Assembly: GCF_000336955.1 (NCBI RefSeq)
Contig: NZ_AOLI01000019.1
Span: 615,243 to 679,242 of the forward strand
DNA: 64,000 bases
DNA from: Haloferax larsenii JCM 13917
Lineage (GTDB): Archaea; Halobacteriota; Halobacteria; Halobacteriales; Haloferacaceae
Reading direction: 5' to 3'
This document shows positions 1-8,738 of the stretch, in pieces. The first letter of the stretch is position 1; every line of letters starts with the position of its first letter. Under the pieces are notes generated by a model. It was not told the DNA's origin and did no database searches. It saw only the letters and a program-made list of their open reading frames with translations. A program made the translations under genes and the position numbers.

Positions 1-255
<255 letters not shown>

Positions 256-350
256 GCGCGCTGTCCTGACACGGTACGCCCACTATTTCGATGTTTCGCG
301 GCCGTTGAGCCGCTGCCTTCGCTGAATTTCCGCACGGGTTGCACAAAAGA

Positions 351-381
351 TTATTATGAATCTGAGGTCACACTAATGTGA
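351..381 (+). promoter_or_regulatory. Promoter and palindrome before the fix cluster
   Basis: An AT-rich TTATTATGAA at 351-360 is the likely TATA box; a start about 27 nt on falls near 381, giving a short leader before the etfB ATG at 394. A perfect inverted repeat TCACA-CTAA-TGTGA (368-381) lies over the predicted transcription start, a good place for a repressor site. No regulator gene is adjacent. Confidence 0.45.
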
Positions 382-393
382 GGGAAGTTCTCA

Positions 394-1266
394 ATGCACA
401 CAGTCGTACTCACGAAAGGCGTTCCTGACTTCCGGGAAGGCCAGGTATCGTTCGACGAGGATGGGCACCTCGAACGGGGGAAGACGCCCACAGTGATGAA
501 CCCGAACGACCAGTTCGCTCTGGAGGCCGCGCTGCAAACACGGGTTCGACACGGGGGTCGGGTCAGCGTGATGAGCATGGGACCGCCGGGATACAAGGAG
601 GTGCTACAGGAGGCGATGGCATCGGTGTACGCCGACGACCTCTTTCTCGTCTCCGACCGTGAGATGGCCGCTGCCGACACGTGGGCGACGGCGATTACAC
701 TCAGCGCGGGCATCGAGAAACTCGGCGAACCCGACATCGTATTTGCTGGATTCAAGACGGCTGACGGGGAGACAGGCCACACCGGACCACAGGCAAATTG
801 GTGTCTCGACATGCCGCTTGTCACCCACGTCATCTCGCTGGATGTCGACGAAGAGGAGGGTATCCTGCGAGCGAAACGTCTCGTCGAGGGCGATATCGAA
901 GAGATAGAGACGGTCGAGACGTCGCTTCCGGCGTTCGTCGTCACCGACCCGGAGTTCGTCCCGTCGTATCGCTCGGCGGGCCACCGACTCACACTGAAGG
1001 ACCTCCGCAAAGAGACGAAAGAACGCGCCGAACACTACGAAGACCACCTGACGGTCTGGGACCACACCGACGTCAACCTTGACCCGGACTACATCGGTCT
1101 CGATGGGTCGCCGACTATCGTCTCCTCCGTGGACCCGATACCGAAGGCACCTGCCGAGCGCGAGGCGACGATGGTCGACCCCGACGACTCGGAGGCGATG
1201 GACGACGTGCTGGAAGCGATGCAGTCTGCACTTGCCGGTGACGCGGCCGCCGCAGGAGGTGACTGA
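394..1266 (+). CDS. etfB: Electron transfer flavoprotein beta subunit (FixA type)
   Basis: This 290-residue protein is the ETF beta/FixA subunit, an adenine-nucleotide-alpha-hydrolase-fold protein that pairs with EtfA. The family features seen are the MHTVVLTKGVPD start, a nucleotide-binding SVMSMGPPGYKEVL segment near residues 58-72, and the ETF-beta signature region around 168-195 (VEGDIEEIETVETSLPAFV). It is longer than typical beta subunits because of an acidic, Ala-rich C-terminal tail. It is the first gene of a tight run: etfA starts 2 nt after its stop. FixAB can serve fatty-acid or amino-acid dehydrogenases, or, with FixCX, electron bifurcation to ferredoxin. The presence of FixCX favours the second. 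Confidence 0.93.
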   Translation: MHTVVLTKGVPDFREGQVSFDEDGHLERGKTPTVMNPNDQFALEAALQTRVRHGGRVSVMSMGPPGYKEVLQEAMASVYADDLFLVSDREMAAADTWATAITLSAGIEKLGEPDIVFAGFKTADGETGHTGPQANWCLDMPLVTHVISLDVDEEEGILRAKRLVEGDIEEIETVETSLPAFVVTDPEFVPSYRSAGHRLTLKDLRKETKERAEHYEDHLTVWDHTDVNLDPDYIGLDGSPTIVSSVDPIPKAPAEREATMVDPDDSEAMDDVLEAMQSALAGDAAAAGGD

Positions 1267-1268
1267 CC

Positions 1269-2966
1269 GTGACCGACTTCGACCCGGGAGACTACGAGAT
1301 TGCGGAACTCGGGCCAGCTATCAAGGACATCGATAACGTCGCCGAGTTAGAGGAGATTCTCCAGAAGGAACACCGCGGCGAGAACCGCGCCGGAGCCATC
1401 GCACTCATCGAGAGTCGTATCGAGAAGTTCTCCGAGGACGACGAGGAACCGGCCGACGCCGACGGTCTCGACCTCTCGGAGATGAGCGCGGCCGACGTCG
1501 GAAACGCGCTCCAAGGCATCGACGACATCTCGGACCTCGAATCACTCCTCGAACGCGAGGAGTCGGGTGAGGACCGTGGGTCGGTCAAGCGTCTCATTCA
1601 GAACCGTATCGACTCGGTACAGGGAAGCGACGAGGAGGCTGCGGAGGCCGAAATCGACGAGCGCCCGCCCGAGGAGCGACACCCGGACCTCGACCACCCG
1701 ACGCGGGACAAACGCCACGTTCGGGCGCTTCGCGGCGGTGTCTACCGCGACATGTGGGTCTACTGCGAGACGCAGGCGGGCGAACTCATCGACGTGTCCA
1801 AGGAGATGCTCGGCAAGGCCCGCCAACTGATGGACCAGTACAACGACGACTACGACGAACAGGAACGAGTCGTCGCGGTCCTCATCGGCGACGACGTGTC
1901 GAAACACGTCGAAGACGTCGTCGCGTACGGCGCAGACGTGGTCGTCGTCCGCGAGGACGACCGACTCGGCCGGTTCCAACACAAGGCCTACACGGAGATA
2001 TTCTGCGACATGGCGCGGGCCGGCGCGAGCCACGACGGCGGCGAGGTGACCGGTGGCCGCGACGAAGACTGGCGCGACTACGACAAGCCACGATACGTCC
2101 TCTTCCCGGCGACGAACAACGGCCGCGACCTCTCGGCGCTCGTGCAGGGCGAACTCGACTCGGGTCTCGCGAGCGACTGCTCCGGGCTCTACATCACAGA
2201 AGAAGTCATCTCGAACCCCGTCAAGACCGGCGTCGCCGGGGAGAAAAAGGAGTTCGAGCGCATCCTCCACATGAAGCGCCCGGACTTCTCCGGGTTCGAG
2301 TACTCGACGATTCTCTGTATCGACAACCCGACCAGAGAATTCCACCCGCAGGGTGCGTCGGTCATCCCCGGAAGTTTCGACGTTCCGGACCCCGACCCCG
2401 CGCGTGAGGGACTCGTCGTCGAACACGACGCGCCGCTCGACGACGACTGGTTCCCCGTCACAGTTACCGACTTCGACCAGTTAGACGAGGGAATCGACCT
2501 GACCGGCCACGACGTTATCGTCGCGGTCGGCCGTGGTATCGGCGACGACCCGACGCGCGGCATCGAACTCGCCCAAGAACTCGCGGGGCAGTTCGACGAC
2601 GCCGAAATCGGCGTCACACGCGGTATCGTCACTGGCTCGTACCAATTCGACGGCCACGTCGAGCAGTACACCCACGAAGACAGACAAATCGGTGAGACGG
2701 GCCAGATAGTCGCGCCCAAACTGTACATCGCGGCGGGCATCTCGGGTGCCGTCCAGCACAAGGTCGGCATGGACGAGTCGGACACCATCGTCTCTATCAA
2801 CACCGACCCGGACGCCCGAATCAGGGACTTCTCTGATTACTTCATCGAGGGCGACCTCTTCGAGGTGCTCCCGCGTCTGACCGAGGCGCTGAAAGAAGGG
2901 CAGTTAGGGGAGGCAATCGCCAGCGACGGGGGAGACACGGCGGCTGAGGGAGGTGACACGCGATGA
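1269..2966 (+). CDS. etfA: Electron transfer flavoprotein alpha subunit with N-terminal repeats (FixB type)
   Basis: A 565-residue FAD-binding ETF alpha/FixB subunit, starting with GTG. The C-terminal FAD domain is clear: GETGQIVAPKLYIAAGISG, then VQHKVGM and a VSINTDPDARI segment. The protein is about 200 residues longer than usual. The extra N-terminus carries two copies of an acidic helical unit (residues about 11-53 and 73-116), each with a conserved DI..LE..L..E..GE.R....LI..RI pattern, joined by Glu/Asp-rich linkers. The ETF alpha core begins near residue 145. The stop overlaps the fixC start by 4 nt (ATGA), so translation is probably coupled. The repeats may be a halophile-specific docking or stabilising element; their role is unknown. 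Confidence 0.93.
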   Translation: MTDFDPGDYEIAELGPAIKDIDNVAELEEILQKEHRGENRAGAIALIESRIEKFSEDDEEPADADGLDLSEMSAADVGNALQGIDDISDLESLLEREESGEDRGSVKRLIQNRIDSVQGSDEEAAEAEIDERPPEERHPDLDHPTRDKRHVRALRGGVYRDMWVYCETQAGELIDVSKEMLGKARQLMDQYNDDYDEQERVVAVLIGDDVSKHVEDVVAYGADVVVVREDDRLGRFQHKAYTEIFCDMARAGASHDGGEVTGGRDEDWRDYDKPRYVLFPATNNGRDLSALVQGELDSGLASDCSGLYITEEVISNPVKTGVAGEKKEFERILHMKRPDFSGFEYSTILCIDNPTREFHPQGASVIPGSFDVPDPDPAREGLVVEHDAPLDDDWFPVTVTDFDQLDEGIDLTGHDVIVAVGRGIGDDPTRGIELAQELAGQFDDAEIGVTRGIVTGSYQFDGHVEQYTHEDRQIGETGQIVAPKLYIAAGISGAVQHKVGMDESDTIVSINTDPDARIRDFSDYFIEGDLFEVLPRLTEALKEGQLGEAIASDGGDTAAEGGDTR

Positions 2967-4627
2967 CTGAATACGAACACTACGAAGCACTCGTCGTCGG
3001 GGCAGGCCCCGGCGGTGCCGCGGCAGCAGCGACGTTCGCCAACTACGGAATCGAGACGCTCGTCCTCGAACGCGGGGTCGAAGCGGGGTCGAAGAACGTC
3101 TCCGGCGGACTCATCTACGCCGAGGAGTCGGCCCCGTACACCATCGACGACCTCTTTCCCGGCTTTCGGGAGGAGGCGGCAGAGCGACCAATCACCACCT
3201 ACCGAATCCACAACATCGCGGGTTCGAAGGTGGAGTCGTTCGACCTGACGCGACTACACGAACACGACACCGAGTGGTCCGACGCCGTCCTCCGCCGGAA
3301 GATGGACTCGTGGCTGGCCGAGCGCGTCCACGAGCGAACGCGCGAGACCGGCGGCGGCCTCTTGACCGACGTTCACGTGAACGGCCTCCTCCGCGAAGAC
3401 GGGAAGATAGTCGGCGTCACGACGGACGAACTCGACCCGATTACGGCGGATGTCATCGTCGCCGCCGACGGGGTGAACTCGGAACTCGCCCGCGACGCGG
3501 GGCTGATGGACTGGGACGAACCCGAAGAGTGGTTCCAGGGCGTCAAAGCCGTCGTCGATATGCCCGCCGACGTCATCGCCGACCGGTTCGACGTGGGCGA
3601 AGACGAGGGCGCGGCCCACCTCTTCTCTGGCGACCTGTTTTCGGGCGTCCGCGGCGGCGGGTTCCTCTACACGAACCGCGAGTCGCTGTCGCTGGGCACC
3701 GTCTTCCACCTCGACAGCCTCGTCGCGGAGCGGGCCGAACCGCACGAACTGCTCGACGCCATGCTGACCCACCCGCTTCTCGGGCAGTGGTTAGACGAAG
3801 ACTACGTCGAAGTCGAGTACAGCGCCAAACTCGTCCCCGACTCGAAGAAGGTCGCACTCCGCGAACCGCACTTCGGTCGGCTCATGGTCGTCGGCGACGC
3901 GGCCGGGCAGATGCAGGCGCAAGGCCCCATCATCAAGGGGATGAACCACGCTGTCAGCGCGGGGGCGCTCGCAGCAGAGGCGTACGCGCAGGCGAAGTCC
4001 CGAAACAGCCCGGAAGACGCCGGGACACTCTACGCGAAAAAGCTCAAGCGCGAAGGCGTGATGCAGAAACTCCGCCCGCAGGGATACGAGCTGATGCGCG
4101 GCATCACCGAGCGCGACTCGGTCACTGACCTCGTCGACGGCGTCCTCACCTCGTCGGTCGGCCGGTTCGGGATTCGGGCGCTCTCGGGGCAACTCGAACG
4201 CCTCTACAACACGCCTGCGCTCTCGTCGATGATTCCCGACACGCGGACGCCGTACGTCACGCTCCCGACGGTCATCGCCGAGGAACTCGGCACGAAAATT
4301 CGGGAGACGAACGACGTGTCACCGCCGGACCTCGAAGCCCGCATCGAGAACCTCACCTACGACACCGACATCGGAAATCCTCACATCACGCTCCTCGACA
4401 ACTCCTTCGAGGCGAGTGGGGCTGCTGTGTCGGCCTGCCCCGTGAGTGCGGTCGACTTCGGCGGCGGCTGCTACCGCGAGGAGTTCGTCCGAACCAACGG
4501 CTCCGAAGAACGCGTCGTCAGCCTCGACACGCAGCCCTGCGTCGAGTGCGGCACCTGCGCCGTCGTCGCCGACACGGAGTGGACCCACCCGCGCGGCGGG
4601 AAAGGCGTCGAGTTCAATCAGGGGTGA
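2963..4627 (+). CDS. fixC: FixC-FixX fusion: ETF-quinone oxidoreductase-like flavoprotein with C-terminal ferredoxin
   Basis: A 554-residue membrane-associated flavoprotein predicted to pass electrons from FixAB to quinone. A Rossmann GAGPGG (residues 13-18) follows the first strand and binds FAD; LMVVGDAAG near residue 312 is the second FAD motif of the GR2/ETF-QO group. The last ~70 residues form a FixX-like ferredoxin with cysteines at about 492, 503, 526, 529 and 532 (ACPVSAV and PCVECGTC), enough for one [4Fe-4S] cluster. In many bacteria FixX is a separate gene, so this is a natural fusion, and the frame is continuous. It overlaps etfA by 4 nt and completes a FixABCX set. Confidence 0.92.
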   Translation: MTEYEHYEALVVGAGPGGAAAAATFANYGIETLVLERGVEAGSKNVSGGLIYAEESAPYTIDDLFPGFREEAAERPITTYRIHNIAGSKVESFDLTRLHEHDTEWSDAVLRRKMDSWLAERVHERTRETGGGLLTDVHVNGLLREDGKIVGVTTDELDPITADVIVAADGVNSELARDAGLMDWDEPEEWFQGVKAVVDMPADVIADRFDVGEDEGAAHLFSGDLFSGVRGGGFLYTNRESLSLGTVFHLDSLVAERAEPHELLDAMLTHPLLGQWLDEDYVEVEYSAKLVPDSKKVALREPHFGRLMVVGDAAGQMQAQGPIIKGMNHAVSAGALAAEAYAQAKSRNSPEDAGTLYAKKLKREGVMQKLRPQGYELMRGITERDSVTDLVDGVLTSSVGRFGIRALSGQLERLYNTPALSSMIPDTRTPYVTLPTVIAEELGTKIRETNDVSPPDLEARIENLTYDTDIGNPHITLLDNSFEASGAAVSACPVSAVDFGGGCYREEFVRTNGSEERVVSLDTQPCVECGTCAVVADTEWTHPRGGKGVEFNQG

Positions 4628-4631
4628 GTCG

Positions 4632-5057
4632 ATGCCGGGAGACACCACGCCGCGCCCACCGACCGATGCCGACACTGACCGGGACCCGGAACACGTCCGG
4701 TTCGGCCAGCGCGCCCGCGACCTCGCTGCCGAGGCGCGTGAAGCTCGCGAGTCGTTCGAGCCGCCGGACGACGAACGCGCAGACGAGCGGGCGATATCGT
4801 ACGCCCGCGAGGGCGTCGGCCCGGTCGTCTCCCTCTACATCGAGGCGCGGACTGGCGGCAGGATGGTCGCGTTCACAGAAGACGAGTTTCGGCTCCTCCA
4901 CCGCGCCCTCAACGATTGGCTCTCGCTGTATGCCCGGTGTTACGGCGTCGAACTCGACGCCGACTTCACCATCCGCGAGGCCGCGGAGATACTGCTGAAG
5001 ACGCACAACGTCCGCGACACGGCGCAACTGTTGACGTGCGTTCCAGCGCGACGGTGA
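4632..5057 (+). CDS. Uncharacterised protein of the fix cluster
   Basis: A 141-residue soluble acidic protein whose ATG lies 4 nt after the fixC stop, so it is almost certainly in the same transcript. A longer in-frame extension reaches back into fixC, but it overlaps that gene by nearly 190 nt and reads as shadow sequence, so the ATG at 4632 is preferred. The first 55 residues are charged and probably disordered. The rest (GVGPVVSLYIEARTGG, then LHRALNDWLSLYARCYGVEL) looks like a small alpha/beta fold. There are no cofactor motifs. Its position suggests a helper or regulator of the ETF system, but I do not recognise the family. Confidence 0.75.
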   Translation: MPGDTTPRPPTDADTDRDPEHVRFGQRARDLAAEAREARESFEPPDDERADERAISYAREGVGPVVSLYIEARTGGRMVAFTEDEFRLLHRALNDWLSLYARCYGVELDADFTIREAAEILLKTHNVRDTAQLLTCVPARR

Positions 5058-5127
5058 GCGCGGCGGCGGAAAAACTCTCCTGAATCCGGCACCGAAACCG
5101 ATTCCCACGCGGCAACTATCACGAACA

Positions 5128-5140
5128 ACAATTATTAACC
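5128..5140 (+). promoter_or_regulatory. TATA box for the acetyltransferase gene
   Basis: CAATTATTAACC is centred about 26 nt before the ATG at 5160. This is leaderless spacing and supports that start over in-frame upstream codons. Confidence 0.5.
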
Positions 5141-5159
5141 ATGGGTGTTATTGTGTACC

Positions 5160-5894
5160 ATGGAAGTCACAGACAGTCTCAACTTCGACCACAAGGACCG
5201 CAAGGACATCTACGAGTACATCGAGCGCCACGGGACCGTCCGCGAGGACGAGGTACGCCGTGCGCTCAACTTCGACCCGGCGGCGCTGGGGACACATCTG
5301 ACGATTCTGCGACGAGACGGCTACATCCGAAAGGTCGGCAACCACGTCCAGGTCGCCTACGCGCCCGGCGAAGAGGAAGTACACACGCTCGGCGACCTCG
5401 GCGTGACCATTCGGATGGCCCAAGACGTGGACCTCGAAAGTCTCGTCGACGCCATCCACGAAGTCGCCGACGAGGGGACCTACATCGAAGCCGAGACGGT
5501 CGCGGACATCATCGACCACGAGGAGGTCGTCCTGCGACACAACGAACTCAGTTCTCGCATGGTGTTCGTCGCGACGACCGACGACCACCTCGCCGGGTGG
5601 GTCCACCTCGACCTGCCGGAAGCCGAGAAACTGAGTCACACGGCCGTTCTGACGGTCGGAACGCGCTCCAAGTTCCGCGGCCACGGTATCGGGAGCAAGC
5701 TCCTCGACCGCGGCGTCCGCTGGGCGCGCGAACACGGCTTCGAAAAACTGTACAACAGCGTTCCCGCCACCAACGAGGGCGCAATCACGTTCCTCGAAGA
5801 ACACGGGTGGGAGACCGAGGCGGTCCGCGAGAACCACTACAAGATAAACGGTGAGTACGTCGACGAAGTGATGATGGCCTTCAGTCTCCGGTGA
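5160..5894 (+). CDS. Winged-helix/GNAT N-acetyltransferase (paralogue 1)
   Basis: A 244-residue two-domain protein. Residues 1-75 look like a winged helix (IYEYIERHGTV, then LGTHLTILRRDGYIRKV). Residues 85-244 are a GNAT acetyltransferase with the acetyl-CoA loop KFRGHGIGSKLLDRG near 180 and the late YNSVPATNEGAITFLEEHG segment. A close paralogue lies at 59371-60102; the two align from their first residues, which supports this ATG and not one five codons upstream. Archaeal GNAT-HTH fusions include protein lysine acetyltransferases and possible regulators. The substrate cannot be read from the sequence. It has its own promoter and is separate from the fix operon. Confidence 0.85.
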   Translation: MEVTDSLNFDHKDRKDIYEYIERHGTVREDEVRRALNFDPAALGTHLTILRRDGYIRKVGNHVQVAYAPGEEEVHTLGDLGVTIRMAQDVDLESLVDAIHEVADEGTYIEAETVADIIDHEEVVLRHNELSSRMVFVATTDDHLAGWVHLDLPEAEKLSHTAVLTVGTRSKFRGHGIGSKLLDRGVRWAREHGFEKLYNSVPATNEGAITFLEEHGWETEAVRENHYKINGEYVDEVMMAFSLR

Positions 5895-5906
5895 AGCCAG
5901 CCATCC

Positions 5907-6071
5907 CTACGACCAGTTTTCTTCTGCATCGTCGAGCGGAATCGCGACGACGCCATCCTGCTGCGCGAGCGCCCGAGCATGTCCCGGACAGACGTCTCTA
6001 TCGGCAGCCCACGGAATGTGGAGTCTGACCGCCGCGACGTTGTCGCAGTCGGGTTCGGTGCATTCGGACAT
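5907..6071 (-). CDS. Small zinc-finger protein, 54 aa
   Basis: A short ORF begins 2 nt after the tmcA stop on the same strand and ends 12 nt from the convergent acetyltransferase gene. It starts MSECTEPDCDNVAAV and contains C4, C9, C28 and H31, a CX4C...CX2H arrangement that could bind one zinc ion. The acidic tail ends EENWS. Spacing shows it is co-transcribed with tmcA. Haloarchaea carry many such zinc microproteins, mostly of unknown role. It is short enough to be missed by automated callers. Confidence 0.75.
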   Translation of the reverse strand: MSECTEPDCDNVAAVRLHIPWAADRDVCPGHARALAQQDGVVAIPLDDAEENWS

Positions 6072-6073
6072 GA

Positions 6074-8359
6074 TTACTCGTATCGCCCCCGTTCGGCGAC
6101 TGCAACGTCGCTACCGTAGTAGTCCACGAGCGGTTCGAACGCGTCGCCGAGGGCGCGCATGCACTGCGCGGTCGAATGGAAGCCGAGTTCATCGGCGACA
6201 GGTGTCCACGGCCGCGCCTGCAACACCTTCCTGACGAGGAGTCGTTCTTCCAGCTTCGTGAGCGAGACGTTTTTTGGTGCCGTGAGGTGGGCGAGCGCGA
6301 GTTCTCGAAACGCCCCCGGTGCAGACGTGTACTGCCCCGGGCCGTACGAGGCTCCGACGACGACTCGCCATTCGTAGGGAGACAGCGACGGTGCGAACTC
6401 GGGGTCGACCGCAGCGAGCGCCGCCCGCGCGACGTCGGGGTCGAGGTCTGAGAGCGCGTCAGTCAGCACGTCGCCGATGCGGCCGAGGAACCAGCGTGCG
6501 TGCCGGTCGTGGAGCGTCTCACCGGCTTCTGACAGCGGGTGCATCATCAGCGCGGAGTACTCGCCACTGGTGTCGTTGCGGGTCGTCGAGAGGTGGACGG
6601 TTCGATACCCGTTGTCGCGCCAAAACGAGAGGAGTTCGGGTGTCGCACCGAAGCCAACCCCGAGATAGTCCGCGTCGTCTTCGAACTCATTTCGGATGGA
6701 CGAAAGCAGGTGCGAGCCAAGCCCGCGCGAGCGAACCGCGTGGTGGGTGGCGATGCGCATTACGCGATAACCCACGGGGACACCTGCCTGCTCGTCTCGG
6801 AGTTGACTCGTGAACACGTCGGGAAGCATGTTCCCGCGGATGCGACCGCCTTCGTACATGTGCTGGCGCGTCTCGGCGTCCAAGCCGCCTTCTCGCGCGA
6901 GGAGCGCAACCGAGACAACTCGGTCGTCGAAGGTGAGCGCCCGGAGCGTCAGATTCGGCGCGTCGAGGAGGCGCGCGAGGTCGTCGGGCTCGGTTCGGTA
7001 ATGCGCGAGCACGAGCAGGCCGAACGCTTCCCGAAGCAGGTGCTCGTCGGCGAGCAGGTCGTCTGGCGTGAGTCGGCGGTACGCGACGGTGCTGTGGGCC
7101 GCGTCCTCGATTAACTCCTCGACCGGCGGCCGCGCATCTAAGAGGAGCGCGCGGAAGGTCCACGATTCGACGGGGTCGCCGACAGCGTATCGAATCGGGT
7201 GGTCGAGACGCACGTCAGTCACCTCGTGTGACGACTCGTCGAGTCGGTCGCGGAACCGGACGGAAAAGCCGCGCCCTGCGCCTTCGTAGCCCCTGACGGT
7301 CGTACAGAACGCGACCGCGGGCGCGTCGAGATACGACGAGAGGAGTCTGACGGGGAGTGCAGCGGCTTCGTCGACGATGAGGACGGTCTCGTGGCCCGCT
7401 TCGGCCCCAGCCTCTGTCGGCGGGACGTACCGAACCCGACCGCTGCCGCGCGCCGAGAGGTCGAACGCGTCGGCGCTTCCGCTGGACAGTGCGCCGAGGT
7501 CGTCCAGCAGTCGCTCGGCCCGGACGAACACTTCGGCTGCGTTCCGTTTTCCGGGGGCGGTTACGACGACGTCCCGTCCCTCGGCCGCGAGAGAGCCGGC
7601 GGCGAGCCCGGCAGCACTGGACTTGCCACGGCCGCGGTCCGCTTCGACGACGACTGCGGCGTCGTCTCCGTGGAGGGCTTCGAGGGCCGCGAGCGCGTCG
7701 GACTGGTCGGCAGTGAGGCAATCTTCGTAGGCGCGTCGCGGGAAGAGCCTGTCGCGCGGAACCGGCGGCAGCGGGGTGTCGAACGTGATTCCCTGTTCGT
7801 ACGCGCCGTCTCGCTCGACAGTACCGGTGTCGAGGTTCACGAGCGCGACACCCGGGTGGTCGCGGAGTGTCGAGACGAGTCGCGTGCGGAAGCGCCCCGA
7901 CACGTCTTCGACGGTCGCTGGCGGGACAGCGAGTCGCTCGTCGAACGAGTTTCGGTCACTCGCCCACTCGTCGAGCGAGGGCGTGAGAAGTACGAGCAGA
8001 CCGCCGCCGTCGATAGCGCCCGCGACACGACCGAGCGCGTTCGGAGCGAAGTCGTCGTGGGCGTCGAGGACGACGACGGTTCGGGTGGTCCCGAGGAGGT
8101 TTGCTGCGTGTCGCGGCTCGATGCGTTCGAACCGGAACCCCTCGCGGGTCGTGACGAACGTCACCTCGTCGTCCGGCACGTCGGCACCGCGAACCACGTC
8201 GAAGGCAGCGTCGATGCCGCTGTCGCGGTCGCCCGAGAGGACGACCAACCGGCGCTGGTTGGTCGCCAGCGCCTCGTCGCGCCGGGCGGCGGCGAGCCTC
8301 TCAATGTCGGGTGTACCGGCGGGCGAGTCGGAGACGGACGGGTCGCCGGAACGAGTCAT
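6074..8359 (-). CDS. tmcA: tRNA(Met) cytidine acetyltransferase
   Basis: A 761-residue TmcA/Kre33-family enzyme that uses ATP and acetyl-CoA to make N4-acetylcytidine, classically at position 34 of elongator tRNA-Met. Archaeal members may also act on rRNA. Domain order is a DUF1726-like N-terminus, an RNA-helicase-like ATPase (P-loop EADRGRGKSSAAG near residue 250, Walker B VLIVDEAAALPVRLL) and a GNAT domain (HAVRSRGLGSHLL near 560), followed by a tRNA-binding tail. The ATG at 8359 is preferred over an in-frame start 35 codons upstream, because that extension is Arg-rich and unlike haloarchaeal protein. The 54-aa zinc-finger gene follows in the same transcript. Confidence 0.93.
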   Translation of the reverse strand: MTRSGDPSVSDSPAGTPDIERLAAARRDEALATNQRRLVVLSGDRDSGIDAAFDVVRGADVPDDEVTFVTTREGFRFERIEPRHAANLLGTTRTVVVLDAHDDFAPNALGRVAGAIDGGGLLVLLTPSLDEWASDRNSFDERLAVPPATVEDVSGRFRTRLVSTLRDHPGVALVNLDTGTVERDGAYEQGITFDTPLPPVPRDRLFPRRAYEDCLTADQSDALAALEALHGDDAAVVVEADRGRGKSSAAGLAAGSLAAEGRDVVVTAPGKRNAAEVFVRAERLLDDLGALSSGSADAFDLSARGSGRVRYVPPTEAGAEAGHETVLIVDEAAALPVRLLSSYLDAPAVAFCTTVRGYEGAGRGFSVRFRDRLDESSHEVTDVRLDHPIRYAVGDPVESWTFRALLLDARPPVEELIEDAAHSTVAYRRLTPDDLLADEHLLREAFGLLVLAHYRTEPDDLARLLDAPNLTLRALTFDDRVVSVALLAREGGLDAETRQHMYEGGRIRGNMLPDVFTSQLRDEQAGVPVGYRVMRIATHHAVRSRGLGSHLLSSIRNEFEDDADYLGVGFGATPELLSFWRDNGYRTVHLSTTRNDTSGEYSALMMHPLSEAGETLHDRHARWFLGRIGDVLTDALSDLDPDVARAALAAVDPEFAPSLSPYEWRVVVGASYGPGQYTSAPGAFRELALAHLTAPKNVSLTKLEERLLVRKVLQARPWTPVADELGFHSTAQCMRALGDAFEPLVDYYGSDVAVAERGRYE

Positions 8360-8442
8360 ACGAATGGATAGTCCACGAACGTATTCACTTCCTTCGGTCG
8401 AACCATGGTGTCTCTCCTTTCGTCGGTCACGACGCGTCCACC

Positions 8443-8507
8443 GTCGGTCACGGGGGTGACGCAAGTCGGTTACGGGGGTGACGCAAGTCGGTCACGGGGT
8501 GATGCGT
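8443..8507. repeat. 22-bp tandem repeat, about 2.9 copies
   Basis: Units at 8443-8464, 8465-8486 and a diverged partial copy at 8487-8507 share GTCGGTCACGGGGGTGACGC with one or two changes. The inner GTCAC-GGGG-GTGAC is itself a short inverted repeat. The units lie between the divergent tmcA and rpl7ae promoters. Confidence 0.8.
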
Positions 8508-8587
8508 TGTCAGATTATGTGGGTGCGACACGAGTCGGAGTTCTCAGCGCGTGCGGACTCGTCACACGCCGTCGAGATTTTGAAAGC

Positions 8588-8738
8588 GCTTTTATGGGGG
8601 CCAAAGCAAGGGATGTGTACAGCCTGTCCGGGGTTGATGAACCTCCTCGCCGTAGGGATTGTGCCTGCCGGTCAGTTTCGACCGACCGGTGCGCCGGCGA
8701 GGGAGTCGAGCCCGCGAGCAGGATATAGGTGAACAACA
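8588..8738 (+). promoter_or_regulatory. rpl7ae promoter and long structured leader
   Basis: The only TATA-like element at a sensible place is CTTTTATG (8589-8596), which predicts transcription from about 8617 and a leader near 120 nt, long for a haloarchaeon. The leader can fold GGGGTT-GATG-AACCTC (8630-8645) and a GCCGGTC...GACCG stem (about 8668-8687). L7Ae proteins bind kink-turns and some archaeal L7Ae genes are autoregulated through the leader. A complete kink-turn consensus was not found here. Confidence 0.4.

Larger units (their letters stand above)
8360..8738. other. Intergenic region between tmcA and rpl7ae
   Basis: This 379-bp gap separates divergent genes. It holds a 22-bp tandem repeat (8443-8507), the rpl7ae promoter near 8590 and a predicted leader of about 120 nt with hairpins. 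No convincing coding sequence was found on either strand. Confidence 0.7.

Noticed and set aside
1754..2407. Arg-rich frames overlapping etfA
   Set aside because: They are second-phase shadows of a well-supported ETF alpha gene.
4380..4627. Frameshift or annotation join producing the FixC-FixX fusion
   Set aside because: The frame is continuous with normal codon use and the next ATG follows the stop by 4 nt, so the fusion is real.
8630..8645. Kink-turn in the rpl7ae leader
   Set aside because: TGATGA is present but there is no matching CTGA/GA strand at the right distance, so only a simple hairpin is supported.
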